DNA of 7,687 bases, from the NCBI GenBank assembly GCA_003157715.1, contig PMKK01000265.1, positions 1-7,687 of the forward strand, given 5' to 3'. This document shows positions 1 to 5,660 of this stretch, in pieces. The translations under genes and the position numbers were made by a program. Each line of letters opens with the position of its first letter. The first letter of the stretch is position 1. Origin of the DNA: Actinomycetota bacterium (GTDB lineage Bacteria > Actinomycetota > Thermoleophilia > UBA2241). Under the pieces are notes generated by a model. That model was not told where the DNA came from. It saw only the letters and a list, made by a program, of their open reading frames with translations, and made no database searches.

Positions 1-425
1 GCCGGGCCGGAGCTGTCCACGAAGCGGGTCGTGATGCCCTGCTTGGGGAGCGTCCAGGCGATCAGGTTGTAGGTGCCGCCGTAGAGGCTGTTGGCGGAGA
101 TCACGTGGTCACCCGCGCCGGCGATGTTCAAGATAGAGAAGGTCACCGCCGACGAGCCCGAGGAGAAGGCCAGTCCGCCGACGCCGCCCTCGAGCGCGGC
201 GACGCGCTGCTCGAAGACGTCGTTTGTCGGGTTCATGATCCGCGTATAGATGTTGCCGAACTCTTTGAGGCCGAAGAGGTTGGCGGCGTGATCTGCGTCG
301 TTGAACACATACGACGTCGTCTGGTAGATCGGTACGGCCAGAGCGTTGGTCGTGGGATCGGCCTTCTGGCCGCCGTGCAGCGCGATCGTGTCGAACCCGG
401 GGTTTGTCTGCTTCAGGTCGGTCAT
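1..425 (-). CDS. O-acetylhomoserine sulfhydrylase (MetY-type PLP enzyme), 3' end beyond window
   Basis: The first 141 residues of a Cys/Met-metabolism PLP enzyme, read from an ATG at 425 with a GGAGAG ribosome binding site 3 nt upstream (429-434). The family makes homocysteine (or methionine) from O-acetylhomoserine and sulfide (or methanethiol) in the cytoplasm. Visible family signatures are IYQTTSYVF (residues 33-41), the cofactor-phosphate motif [10 protein letters not shown] (60-69, Tyr60 and Arg62), [19 protein letters not shown] (88-106), and SLYGGTYNL (113-121), whose Tyr115 is the usual PLP-ring-stacking residue. The long '[10 protein letters not shown]' insertion before YTR favours O-acetylhomoserine sulfhydrylase over cystathionine gamma-synthase or beta-lyase. 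The PLP-binding lysine lies in the part not seen. It sits 29 bp downstream of the Rrf2 regulator on the same strand, so they are probably cotranscribed. O-acetylserine/O-succinylhomoserine specificity cannot be excluded. Confidence 0.93.
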   Translation of the reverse strand, partial: MTDLKQTNPGFDTIALHGGQKADPTTNALAVPIYQTTSYVFNDADHAANLFGLKEFGNIYTRIMNPTNDVFEQRVAALEGGVGGLAFSSGSSAVTFSILNIAGAGDHVISANSLYGGTYNLIAWTLPKQGITTRFVDSSGP

Positions 426-454
426 GTTCTCTCCAGGGGAATCGTCAGGGTTTG

Positions 455-871
455 TCAGATGACGTAGGTGGCGGTCGACCGCGCGCGCTCCGCGGCCGCG
501 CCGATGGTGGCGCCGGCCAGGACTTCTCGGACCGCCTGCCGCACGTCGTGCCACACGGGCTCGACGAGAGCGTCGGCCTGGCCGACTCCGGGCATTCGCT
601 CGGGATCGCCGAGCGGCCCATCGACGATCTCACGCACCTGCGCGAAGGAGATGGCGTCGGGCGGCAGGGCGAGCACGTAGCCGCCGTTCTTGCCGCGTGT
701 GCTGTTCACGAGGCCGCTCTGGCGGAGGTCGTGCATGACCTGCTCCAGGTACTTTGCCGGAATGGCCCCGAAGTCGGCGATGTCGCGCGACTGTACCGGC
801 GGACCGCCATAGGACAGCGCGAGGCGGACCAAAGCCTTGATCGCGTATCGACATCGGGTCGAGATGTGCAC
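455..871 (-). CDS. Rrf2-family transcriptional regulator without Fe-S cysteines (CymR-like)
   Basis: A 138-residue winged-helix DNA-binding protein of normal Rrf2 length. It opens with the family N terminus [18 protein letters not shown] (residues 2-19). The helix-turn-helix is at about 27-55 ([23 protein letters not shown]), followed by the wing [12 protein letters not shown] (57-68) and the region IVDGPLG (82-88). IscR and NsrR carry three cysteines after that point; none is present here. The only cysteine is Cys7, so Fe-S sensing of the IscR type is unlikely and a CymR-like, partner-sensing repressor is the closer model. The start is a GTG at 871 because it gives the family N terminus and has GGAGA 7 nt upstream. 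An alternative in-frame GTG at 907 falls inside the -10 element and is rejected. The gene precedes the MetY-type gene, pointing to control of sulfur amino acid synthesis (inference). Confidence 0.93.
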   Translation of the reverse strand: MHISTRCRYAIKALVRLALSYGGPPVQSRDIADFGAIPAKYLEQVMHDLRQSGLVNSTRGKNGGYVLALPPDAISFAQVREIVDGPLGDPERMPGVGQADALVEPVWHDVRQAVREVLAGATIGAAAERARSTATYVI

Positions 872-878
872 GGCGTAA

Positions 879-883
879 TCTCC
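879..883 (-). promoter_or_regulatory. Ribosome binding site deciding the Rrf2 GTG start
   Basis: GGAGA lies 7 nt before the GTG at 871. The upstream in-frame GTG at 907 lies within the -10 hexamer, so a transcript from this promoter could not contain it. Confidence 0.75.
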
Positions 884-905
884 ATCTTCCCTGTAGGAGT
901 TACGC

Positions 906-934
906 ACTTTATCTCACGTACGGGAGATGGTCAA
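906..934 (-). promoter_or_regulatory. Sigma70-type promoter of the Rrf2-metY operon
   Basis: On the minus strand, TTGACC (929-934, five of six matches to TTGACA) is separated by exactly 17 bp from TAAAGT (906-911, four of six matches to TATAAT). Transcription would start near 899, giving a leader of about 28 nt that includes the GGAGA ribosome binding site. This is a prediction from spacing and sequence only. Confidence 0.7.
911..928. promoter_or_regulatory. 18-bp palindromic operator inside the Rrf2 promoter
   Basis: ATCTCACGTACGGGAGAT is a palindrome with a single mismatched pair (ATCTC-x-CGTACG-x-GAGAT). It fills the spacer between the -35 and -10 hexamers and touches the first base of the -10. 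Rrf2 proteins are dimers that bind palindromes of this kind of size, and many repress their own genes, so this is the probable autoregulatory operator. The identity of the binding protein is inferred from position. Confidence 0.65.
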
Positions 935-1038
935 CCCTCCCGACCCTCGGCAGTGAGCATCGGCAATCGGCGAGGAGCACCGCGATGAGCCGGCGGCGCC
1001 GAGGCGGTCAGGACGAGGGGGCAAGGGCGGAGCGGCGG

Positions 1039-1194
1039 TCGTCGACAGGACGGGTGCAGCGTAGCGTCAGACGAACGGCCGCGGCTCGGCGTGAGTCGGC
1101 CGACTGCGGCGCGGCGTCAGTCGGACGGCCCCGCTCGGCGTTGGTCGAACGGCTCCGGCTCGGCGTCAGTCGGCCGGCTGTAGCGCGGCGTCAC
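1039..1194. repeat. Degenerate 25-bp tandem repeat array at the 3' end of MCP1
   Basis: On the plus strand the core GCGTCAG or close variants recurs at 1064, 1089, 1114, 1138, 1163 and 1188, a period of 25, 25, 24, 25 and 25 bp. Units resemble GCGTCAGTCGGACGGC followed by CCGGCTCG. An eroded half-unit is visible at about 1041-1063. There are no unique spacers, so it is not a CRISPR array. The MCP1 stop codon (1166-1168) lies inside the fifth clear unit. The array also contains a perfect 12-bp palindrome, AGTCGGCCGACT (1094-1105). With the promoter at 906-934 it accounts for most of the 872-1165 stretch; I see no gene there, and 941-1038 holds nothing I can identify. Confidence 0.8.
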
Positions 1195-2821
1195 CGGCCG
1201 CGACCGCGTCGCCGCCCGCGCCGGCTTCGTCGACCGCCATCCCGTCGCCGTCCACGCCGGCCTCGCCGGCCGCGACCGCGTCGCCGGGCAGAGCCACTTC
1301 GGCGGCATAGCGGGCGCTGAGGGCCATCGCCACGGGATCGGCTTCGTCGACCAGATCGTCTTCCACCGATCCGGTGCCGATCATGGTCTGCAGGCGCTCC
1401 GCGACTGCCCTAAGGCGAGCGAGCTCCTCAGCCATCTCGCGAGCGGCGGCCGCGTTGTGGACACTGGCCTCGTTGATCGACTCCATCGACTGGCTGATCT
1501 GGTCCATGCCGATGAGCTGCTGCTGGCTGGAAGCGGCGATCTGCAACGACGACTGGGCCGTCATCTCGACACTGCCTGCCAGCGATTCGATGGCTTCGCT
1601 CGAGCCGGCCACGCGCTCCACGCTGCGCGCGATCGCACTCGTGCTGCGTTCGGCGGCATCTACCGCGGCCGTAGTCGCCTTGACGATGTCCGCCAGCACC
1701 CGACGGACCTGCGCCACGGCGGCCTTGGACTGTCCTGAAAGGCTCTTGATCTCGTCAGCGACGACGCTGAACCCCTTGCCCTCTTCAGCCGATTTGGCGG
1801 CCTCGATGGCAGCGTTCACGGCCAGCAGATTCGACTGTTCGGCGATGTCGTGCGAGGTCGTCGTCAGGTTCGCGATCGCCTCGGTCTGCTCGCTCAAGCG
1901 GACGATACTGCCGCTCATCACAGTGACCTGGGACTCGATGTCGCCCATATCCTCGACGATCTCGGCCAGCGCGCGGCGCCCGGAGTCGGCTGCCTTCTCG
2001 GCTTCCCTGGAACGGTCGGCGAGAGCCGTCGACTTCTGGCTGGCCAGCACCGACGTCTGTCGCACCTCGTCGACGGTCGTGGCCGCCTCGCTCACGGCAG
2101 CCGCCGTCTCGGCGGCGCCGCTGGCAAGCTGCGTCGAGACGGCGCTCACCTGTACCGTCGTGTGTTCCAGATCAGAGACGACGCCGCGCACCATCTCGGC
2201 GATCTCGCGTGGCAGGCGTAGGACCATGACGACGCTGGCCAGCGCGGCGCCGGCAAACACCACCATGAGCATGATCGTGATAGCGCTGTTGGCCGCGTCA
2301 CGGCCCGAGCGCCGGTCGGCGAGCTGCTGAAGGGCGGTCTCACGGTAGTCGCTCGTTTTGGTGAGCACCTGCTCGGTCAGACCGTTGACCTTGCTGGCCG
2401 CGAGCACGCGCGCCTGGTCCATCTTGTAGTCCTGCTCCAGGGCGAAGGTCTTCTGGGCGATCGTCAGAAACTGAGCGAAGGCGACCTGCAGCGCCGCGAG
2501 CCGCGGCCCCGCGGCGCCGCCGTCGAGACGGCCGCTCATCTGCGAGAGAGCCGCCGTGGCGGCGTGGGCGTCGTCGGTGAGCACCGTGGGCGCGGCCATC
2601 GCGACGCCGCCGTAGAGCAGACCCTTGTCGATCCAGGCCGAGTAGATGGCCACCGAAGTGGGCACCGTCTGTCCGACATCGGTGAGCGCCTGCTCGGTCA
2701 CTCGGTCGCTGCCGTTCGGCCGGTCTACGATCAGATAGCGGGCCACATACAGGCCCGCCGTCAGCAGGATGAGTATCGCCAGCATGGCGTACCCACGCCT
2801 GACACGTCCCACCACGGTCAT
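1166..2821 (-). CDS. Methyl-accepting chemotaxis protein 1 with periplasmic helical sensor and repeat tail
   Basis: A 551-residue transmembrane chemoreceptor. Membrane helix 1 is at about 12-32 and helix 2 at 181-201. The roughly 148-residue extracytoplasmic segment between them looks all-helical (four-helix-bundle type); its ligand is unknown. The cytoplasmic part is a long coiled-coil hairpin whose tip, IAEQSNLLAVNAAIEAAKSAEEGKGFSVVADEIKSLS (split around residues 327-362), is the CheA/CheW-binding signature of the family. A clear HAMP consensus is not obvious after helix 2, although RLPREI (202-207) could begin a weak one. SSQQQLIGMD (431-440) is a likely adaptation site that would need deamidation before methylation. 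Residues 486-551 form an acidic Ala/Gly-rich tail with three 12-residue repeats; there is no NWETF-type CheR tether. The ATG at 2821 is chosen for its AGGGAGGT site 5 nt upstream; a longer frame to 2971 adds 50 uncharacteristic residues. Confidence 0.93.
   Translation of the reverse strand: MTVVGRVRRGYAMLAILILLTAGLYVARYLIVDRPNGSDRVTEQALTDVGQTVPTSVAIYSAWIDKGLLYGGVAMAAPTVLTDDAHAATAALSQMSGRLDGGAAGPRLAALQVAFAQFLTIAQKTFALEQDYKMDQARVLAASKVNGLTEQVLTKTSDYRETALQQLADRRSGRDAANSAITIMLMVVFAGAALASVVMVLRLPREIAEMVRGVVSDLEHTTVQVSAVSTQLASGAAETAAAVSEAATTVDEVRQTSVLASQKSTALADRSREAEKAADSGRRALAEIVEDMGDIESQVTVMSGSIVRLSEQTEAIANLTTTSHDIAEQSNLLAVNAAIEAAKSAEEGKGFSVVADEIKSLSGQSKAAVAQVRRVLADIVKATTAAVDAAERSTSAIARSVERVAGSSEAIESLAGSVEMTAQSSLQIAASSQQQLIGMDQISQSMESINEASVHNAAAAREMAEELARLRAVAERLQTMIGTGSVEDDLVDEADPVAMALSARYAAEVALPGDAVAAGEAGVDGDGMAVDEAGAGGDAVAAGDAALQPAD
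1178..1285 (-). repeat. Three in-frame 36-bp repeats encoding the MCP1 C-terminal tail
   Basis: Residues 513-548 of MCP1 read as three 12-residue units: GDAVAAGEAGVD, GDGMAVDEAGAG and GDAVAAGDAALQ. At DNA level the first and third units share a 21-bp identical block (1194-1214 and 1266-1286), 72 bp apart. The repeats run directly into the 25-bp array at the stop codon. The tail is acidic and low in complexity and probably a flexible extension beyond the signalling hairpin. Confidence 0.75.
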
Positions 2822-2826
2822 GCGGT

Positions 2827-2834
2827 ACCTCCCT
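2827..2834 (-). promoter_or_regulatory. Ribosome binding site deciding the MCP1 start
   Basis: AGGGAGGT on the minus strand ends 5 nt before the ATG at 2821. This strong site supports translation from the short form, whose first residues MTVVGRVRRG lead straight into membrane helix 1 with positive charges on the cytoplasmic side. Confidence 0.8.
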
Positions 2835-2852
2835 GTCCCTCGGTAAGGCCGG

Positions 2853-2880
2853 GTATCGGCAGGCAGGCCCAGGTACATAA
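2853..2880 (-). promoter_or_regulatory. Candidate sigma28 (FliA/SigD)-like promoter of MCP1
   Basis: On the minus strand GCCGATAC (2853-2860) matches the sigma28 -10 consensus GCCGATAA at seven of eight positions. The -35 is poor: TTAT at 2877-2880, 16 bp upstream, against the expected TAAA. Transcription would begin near 2846 and leave a leader of about 25 nt that just contains the AGGGAGGT site. Chemoreceptor genes are typical members of this regulon, which makes the match more credible, but one weak half keeps it tentative. No equivalent is visible before MCP2. Confidence 0.4.
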
Positions 2881-2940
2881 GTACTACGCACCGTCCGAAG
2901 GGCGCCGCAGCGCGACAGGCATGGGGGTCACGGACCGGGA

Positions 2941-2956
2941 GTGACATAATCGTCAC
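2941..2956. promoter_or_regulatory. Extended -10 promoter of murB within an inverted repeat
   Basis: On the plus strand TGACATAAT (2942-2950) is an extended -10 (TGn followed by CATAAT, five of six matches to TATAAT). No good -35 stands 16-18 bp upstream, which is usual for this promoter class. Transcription would start near 2957, about 32 nt before the murB ATG. The same bases sit in GTGAC-N6-GTCAC (2941-2956), a 5-bp inverted repeat that could be an operator. The half-site spacing is 2 bp wider than a CRP/FNR-type GTGA-N6-TCAC site, so I do not assign it to that family. Confidence 0.5.
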
Positions 2957-2988
2957 AGAAGCGCGACACACCTACCCGGAAAGGGACG

Positions 2989-3903
2989 ATGAACGACAGC
3001 CCCCAGCCCGACGTCAGCCAGATCCTCGAGCGTGAGTTGCCCGGCCTGCGGCACGCGGTGCCGATCGCGCCGCACTGCGCCTATCGCGTCGGCGGGCCGG
3101 CCGAGCACCTGTTCACCGCGCGCCGCACCGAAGACCTTCGGCACGCCGTGGTGCTCGGCCGCGAGCTCGGCTTGCCGGTCACCGTGCTGGGCCAGGCGAC
3201 CAACGTGCTCGTCTCCGACCGCGGCATCCGGGGCTTGGTCGTGCTCGCTCGCAATGACACCACGCGGCTCGACGGCGAGCTGCTGACGGCCGGTGCCGGC
3301 GCGCTGCTGCCCGAGGCCGTCCTCGAAGCCGCCCAGCGCGGGCTGGCCGGGCTCGAGTTCGCCGGCAATATCCCGGGGTCGGTGGGCGGCGCCGTGGTCG
3401 GCAACGCCGGCGCCTACGGCCGTGCCGTGGGCGACGCCCTCGTGCGGGCCCGCGTGCTGGCCAACGGCGACGAGTACCTCGCGGGACCGGACGACCTTGC
3501 GCTCGGCTACCGTACGAGCGGCCTCAAAGGCAATCCTCACGCGGTCGTCCTCGAGGCGACCTTCGCGCTGCGTGCCGGACAGCCCAACGCCCTGCTCGAC
3601 GAGATCGCTCGCGACGCCGAGCTGCGGCGCGGCAAGCACCCGCTCGACTACGCCTCGTGCGGCAGCTACTTCAAGAACCCCTCGCGCGAGCTGCCGGCGG
3701 CCAAGCTCATCGACGAGCTGGGGCTCAAGGGATTCCGTTTCGGCAAGGCCGAGGTCAGCCGCGAGCACGCCAACTTCATCGTCGCCCATCCCGGCGCCGG
3801 CGCCGACGACATCCGGCGCGTCGCCGGCGAGGTGCGGCGGCGCGTGCTCGAGCACTTCGGCATCCGCCTTGAAGAAGAGGTGGTCCTGCTCGGCTTCGAG
3901 TGA
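2989..3903 (+). CDS. murB: UDP-N-acetylenolpyruvoylglucosamine reductase MurB (type II)
   Basis: A 304-residue cytoplasmic flavoenzyme that reduces UDP-GlcNAc-enolpyruvate to UDP-MurNAc with NADPH, the second committed step of peptidoglycan precursor synthesis. The FAD domain runs from about 20 to 190: YRVGGPAEHLF (32-42), LGQATNVLVSDRGIRG (67-82) and GLEFAGNIPGSVGGAVVGNAGAYG (121-144). The substrate domain follows. Catalytic landmarks are GYRTS (173-177, Arg175), the proton-donor serine in CGSYFKNP (224-231, Ser226) and the terminal LEEEVVLLG (294-302), which supplies the acidic residue. The length and absence of the extra tyrosine loop of the E. coli enzyme fit the type II class. One oddity is GQATN where the family usually has GxGSN or GxGTN at the FAD pyrophosphate. 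ATG at 2989 is preceded by GGAAAGGGA. It stands alone, divergent from MCP1 and convergent with MCP2, not in a mur/dcw cluster. Confidence 0.96.
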   Translation: MNDSPQPDVSQILERELPGLRHAVPIAPHCAYRVGGPAEHLFTARRTEDLRHAVVLGRELGLPVTVLGQATNVLVSDRGIRGLVVLARNDTTRLDGELLTAGAGALLPEAVLEAAQRGLAGLEFAGNIPGSVGGAVVGNAGAYGRAVGDALVRARVLANGDEYLAGPDDLALGYRTSGLKGNPHAVVLEATFALRAGQPNALLDEIARDAELRRGKHPLDYASCGSYFKNPSRELPAAKLIDELGLKGFRFGKAEVSREHANFIVAHPGAGADDIRRVAGEVRRRVLEHFGIRLEEEVVLLGFE

Positions 3904-3948
3904 CGCGCGCGGCCCGCGCCGGCTCCCGCGGAGGAGCTCGCGCGTACC

Positions 3949-4064
3949 GTCATGCGCCCCGGTCCACTGGGTGTATGCCTCGGTTCACTGGGTGTGCGCC
4001 CCGGTTCACTGGGTGTGCGCCCCGATCTACTGGGTGTATGCCTCGGTCTCTACTCGGTGGCCGG
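3949..4064. repeat. 21-bp tandem repeat array between murB and MCP2
   Basis: Four consecutive 21-bp units start at 3960, 3981, 4002 and 4023, with a partial unit before (3949-3959) and a diverged one after (4044-4064). The core CACTGGGTGT or TACTGGGTGT recurs every 21 bp; units two and three are identical. Units one and four share the GTATGCCT ending while units two and three share GTGCGCCC. Being seven codons long, the array stays open in several frames; in the MCP2 frame it reads as RTPSEPG-like heptapeptides beyond the stop. It fills the gap between the convergent murB and MCP2 genes and contains the MCP2 stop codon (4050-4052). There are no unique spacers, so it is not a CRISPR array. Confidence 0.9.
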
Positions 4065-5576
4065 CAGCGGCGGGGCGGGGCGGACCGCGGCGCGTCCCGT
4101 GTCGCCCGAGCGCGTCGCTTCCACCATCGCCCGCATCGCCACCGCCAGCTCCTGCAGGTGCGAGACCTCTGCTTCCATCTGGCGAGCGCCCGCGGCGTTC
4201 TGAGCACTGGCCTGGTCGATCGAGGTCATGGCTTCCGAGATCTGGTCCATGCCGACGAGCTGCTGCTGGCTGGAGGCCACGATCTGCATGGCCGACTGAG
4301 CCGCGGCCGCGACGTTCTCGGCCAGACCCTCGATGGCCACCGACGACTCGCTGGCCTGCCGGGCGCCCTCTTCGATCGCCTTGCCCGACTGCTCGGCGGC
4401 CATCACCGCGGCGGCGGTCGCCTTCTGGATATCGCTCAGGATGGAGCGCACCTGGACCACGCCCTGCTTGGACTGCATGGCAAGGTTCTTGATCTCCTCG
4501 GCCACGACGCCGAAGCCCTTGCCCTGGTCGCTGGCCTTGGCGGCTTCGATGGCGGCGTTGACCGACAGCAGATTGGACTGCTCGGCCAGGTCGTTGGAGG
4601 TCGAGATGATCTCGCTCACGGCCTCGGTCTGCTCTGAAAGACGCACGACACTGTCGGCGACGACGGACATCTGTTCCTGGATGCGGCGGATGCCCTCAAG
4701 GGTCTCGGTAACCGCCCGCCGGCCGGCCTCGGCCACCTGGTCGGCGTTCTGCGCCGAATCCGAAACGGAGGTCGCCTTCTGGCTCGACAGCAGCGAGGTC
4801 TGGCGCACCTCGTCGACCGTCGTCGCGGCCTCGCTGATGGCCGTCGCGGTCTGCACGGCGCCGGCCGCCACCTGGCTTGTGACGGCCAGCAGCTCGGCGG
4901 TCGAGGTGCTCAGCCGGCCGATGACCTCGGTGAGGACCCGGCCGGTCGAGCGCCGCAGTCGCACGGAGATGGTGATGCCGGCGGCTACCGCCAGCGCCGT
5001 CACGAGAGCCATCGCGATCCCCACGACCCAGACGAGGTCATCGAGGTGGCGCTGGTCGGCGGCAACCTTCTGGTCGATGGCCGTGCCGAGAGCGGTGAGC
5101 GACTGCTGCACCTTGACTCCGGCGGGGTCGAGCTGACGCTGCGCCACGCGAGCAGCCTGCTGGTAGTGGCCCGTCTGAGCCAGCGAGATGACTTTGGCGT
5201 GGGCTGCGTCGAACGCGGTCGAGGCGGCATCGAAGGCCGCGAAAGCGGTCTTGCTGGCCTGGTCGGGCAGGATCTCGCGCAGCGCCGCCTCGGCCGCGTC
5301 GACAGGCGCCGCGGCGGCCGCGACGTTCGTGCTCTGGGAGCTGCCGAAGGCGCGCTCCAGCAGGACCGCCCGGGCCGTGTCGATCTCTGTGCTGAAGCCG
5401 CCTTTGACCCGCTCGGTGAGAGTGACGAGCCGCACCTGGCGGTCGCGCTGCGTCTGGAGCCTGTTGTTCACGTAGAGCCAGCTGGCGAAGCCGATGAGGG
5501 TCGCCAGCAGGGAGATGACGATCAGCGCGGCGAAGCCGAACGAGATCCTCTGTAGAACGTTGGACTGGCGATTCAC
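4050..5576 (-). CDS. Methyl-accepting chemotaxis protein 2 (Wsp-like receptor of the cheB/GGDEF operon)
   Basis: A 508-residue transmembrane chemoreceptor. Membrane helix 1 is at about 13-36 and helix 2 at about 182-206, enclosing a roughly 145-residue helical, Ala-rich extracytoplasmic sensor with no residues I can tie to a ligand. The signalling tip is LAEQSNLLSVNAAIEAAK and KGFGVVAEEIKNL (about 330-365). SSQQQLVGMDQIS (435-447) is the likely adaptation site, again with glutamines. It shares long blocks with MCP1 (SEAATTVDEVRQTS, VRLSEQTEA, SSQQQLxGMDQIS), so the signalling halves are paralogous. No clear HAMP proline motif follows helix 2, and no CheR-binding pentapeptide is present; the end is Pro-rich (RPAPPLPATE). 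The start is a GTG with GGAGG 4 nt upstream (5581-5585). It lies 127 bp downstream of the REC-PAS-GGDEF gene on the same strand and is the probable input for that pathway. Confidence 0.94.
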   Translation of the reverse strand: MNRQSNVLQRISFGFAALIVISLLATLIGFASWLYVNNRLQTQRDRQVRLVTLTERVKGGFSTEIDTARAVLLERAFGSSQSTNVAAAAAPVDAAEAALREILPDQASKTAFAAFDAASTAFDAAHAKVISLAQTGHYQQAARVAQRQLDPAGVKVQQSLTALGTAIDQKVAADQRHLDDLVWVVGIAMALVTALAVAAGITISVRLRRSTGRVLTEVIGRLSTSTAELLAVTSQVAAGAVQTATAISEAATTVDEVRQTSLLSSQKATSVSDSAQNADQVAEAGRRAVTETLEGIRRIQEQMSVVADSVVRLSEQTEAVSEIISTSNDLAEQSNLLSVNAAIEAAKASDQGKGFGVVAEEIKNLAMQSKQGVVQVRSILSDIQKATAAAVMAAEQSGKAIEEGARQASESSVAIEGLAENVAAAAQSAMQIVASSQQQLVGMDQISEAMTSIDQASAQNAAGARQMEAEVSHLQELAVAMRAMVEATRSGDTGRAAVRPAPPLPATE

Positions 5577-5660
5577 TGTTCCTCCGTTTGTCGAAAACCG
5601 GTCGCGTGCCGTCGAGCGCCGCGCCGGGTCGTTCGAGCCGGGCGGCGATGGTGCGGGTCG

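Noticed and set aside
1171..1200. CGGCCGG/CCGGCCG inverted repeat near the MCP1 stop as a terminator
   Set aside because: It is a perfect 7-bp stem but with a 16-nt loop, lies inside the coding sequence and is not followed by a T-run; it is a by-product of the repeat units there.
985..1320. A 111-codon plus-strand frame with a GAGGAG sequence 7 nt before its ATG
   Set aside because: The ribosome-binding-like site is attractive, but the product is an Arg-rich low-complexity string translated from the repeats and the antisense strand of the MCP1 tail, with no family resemblance.
1374..2330. A 318-codon plus-strand open frame
   Set aside because: It is antisense to the MCP1 coding region, and the Ser/Ala-rich translation is a mirror of the receptor's coiled coil.
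2822..2971. A 50-residue N-terminal extension of MCP1
   Set aside because: The extension has no receptor-like features and covers the candidate promoters. The ATG at 2821 has a strong ribosome binding site and leads directly into membrane helix 1.
2953..3855. A 300-codon minus-strand open frame
   Set aside because: It is antisense to murB, which has all family motifs; no independent evidence for the antisense product.
3903..3945. An ACGCGCG/CGCGCGT inverted repeat after murB as an intrinsic terminator
   Set aside because: The stem is only 7 bp with a loop of 29 nt and no T-tract; in such GC-rich sequence this arises easily by chance.
3949..4064. A possible CRISPR array, and likewise at 1039-1194
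   Set aside because: The units abut directly with no unique spacers, and no cas genes are present; these are simple tandem repeats.
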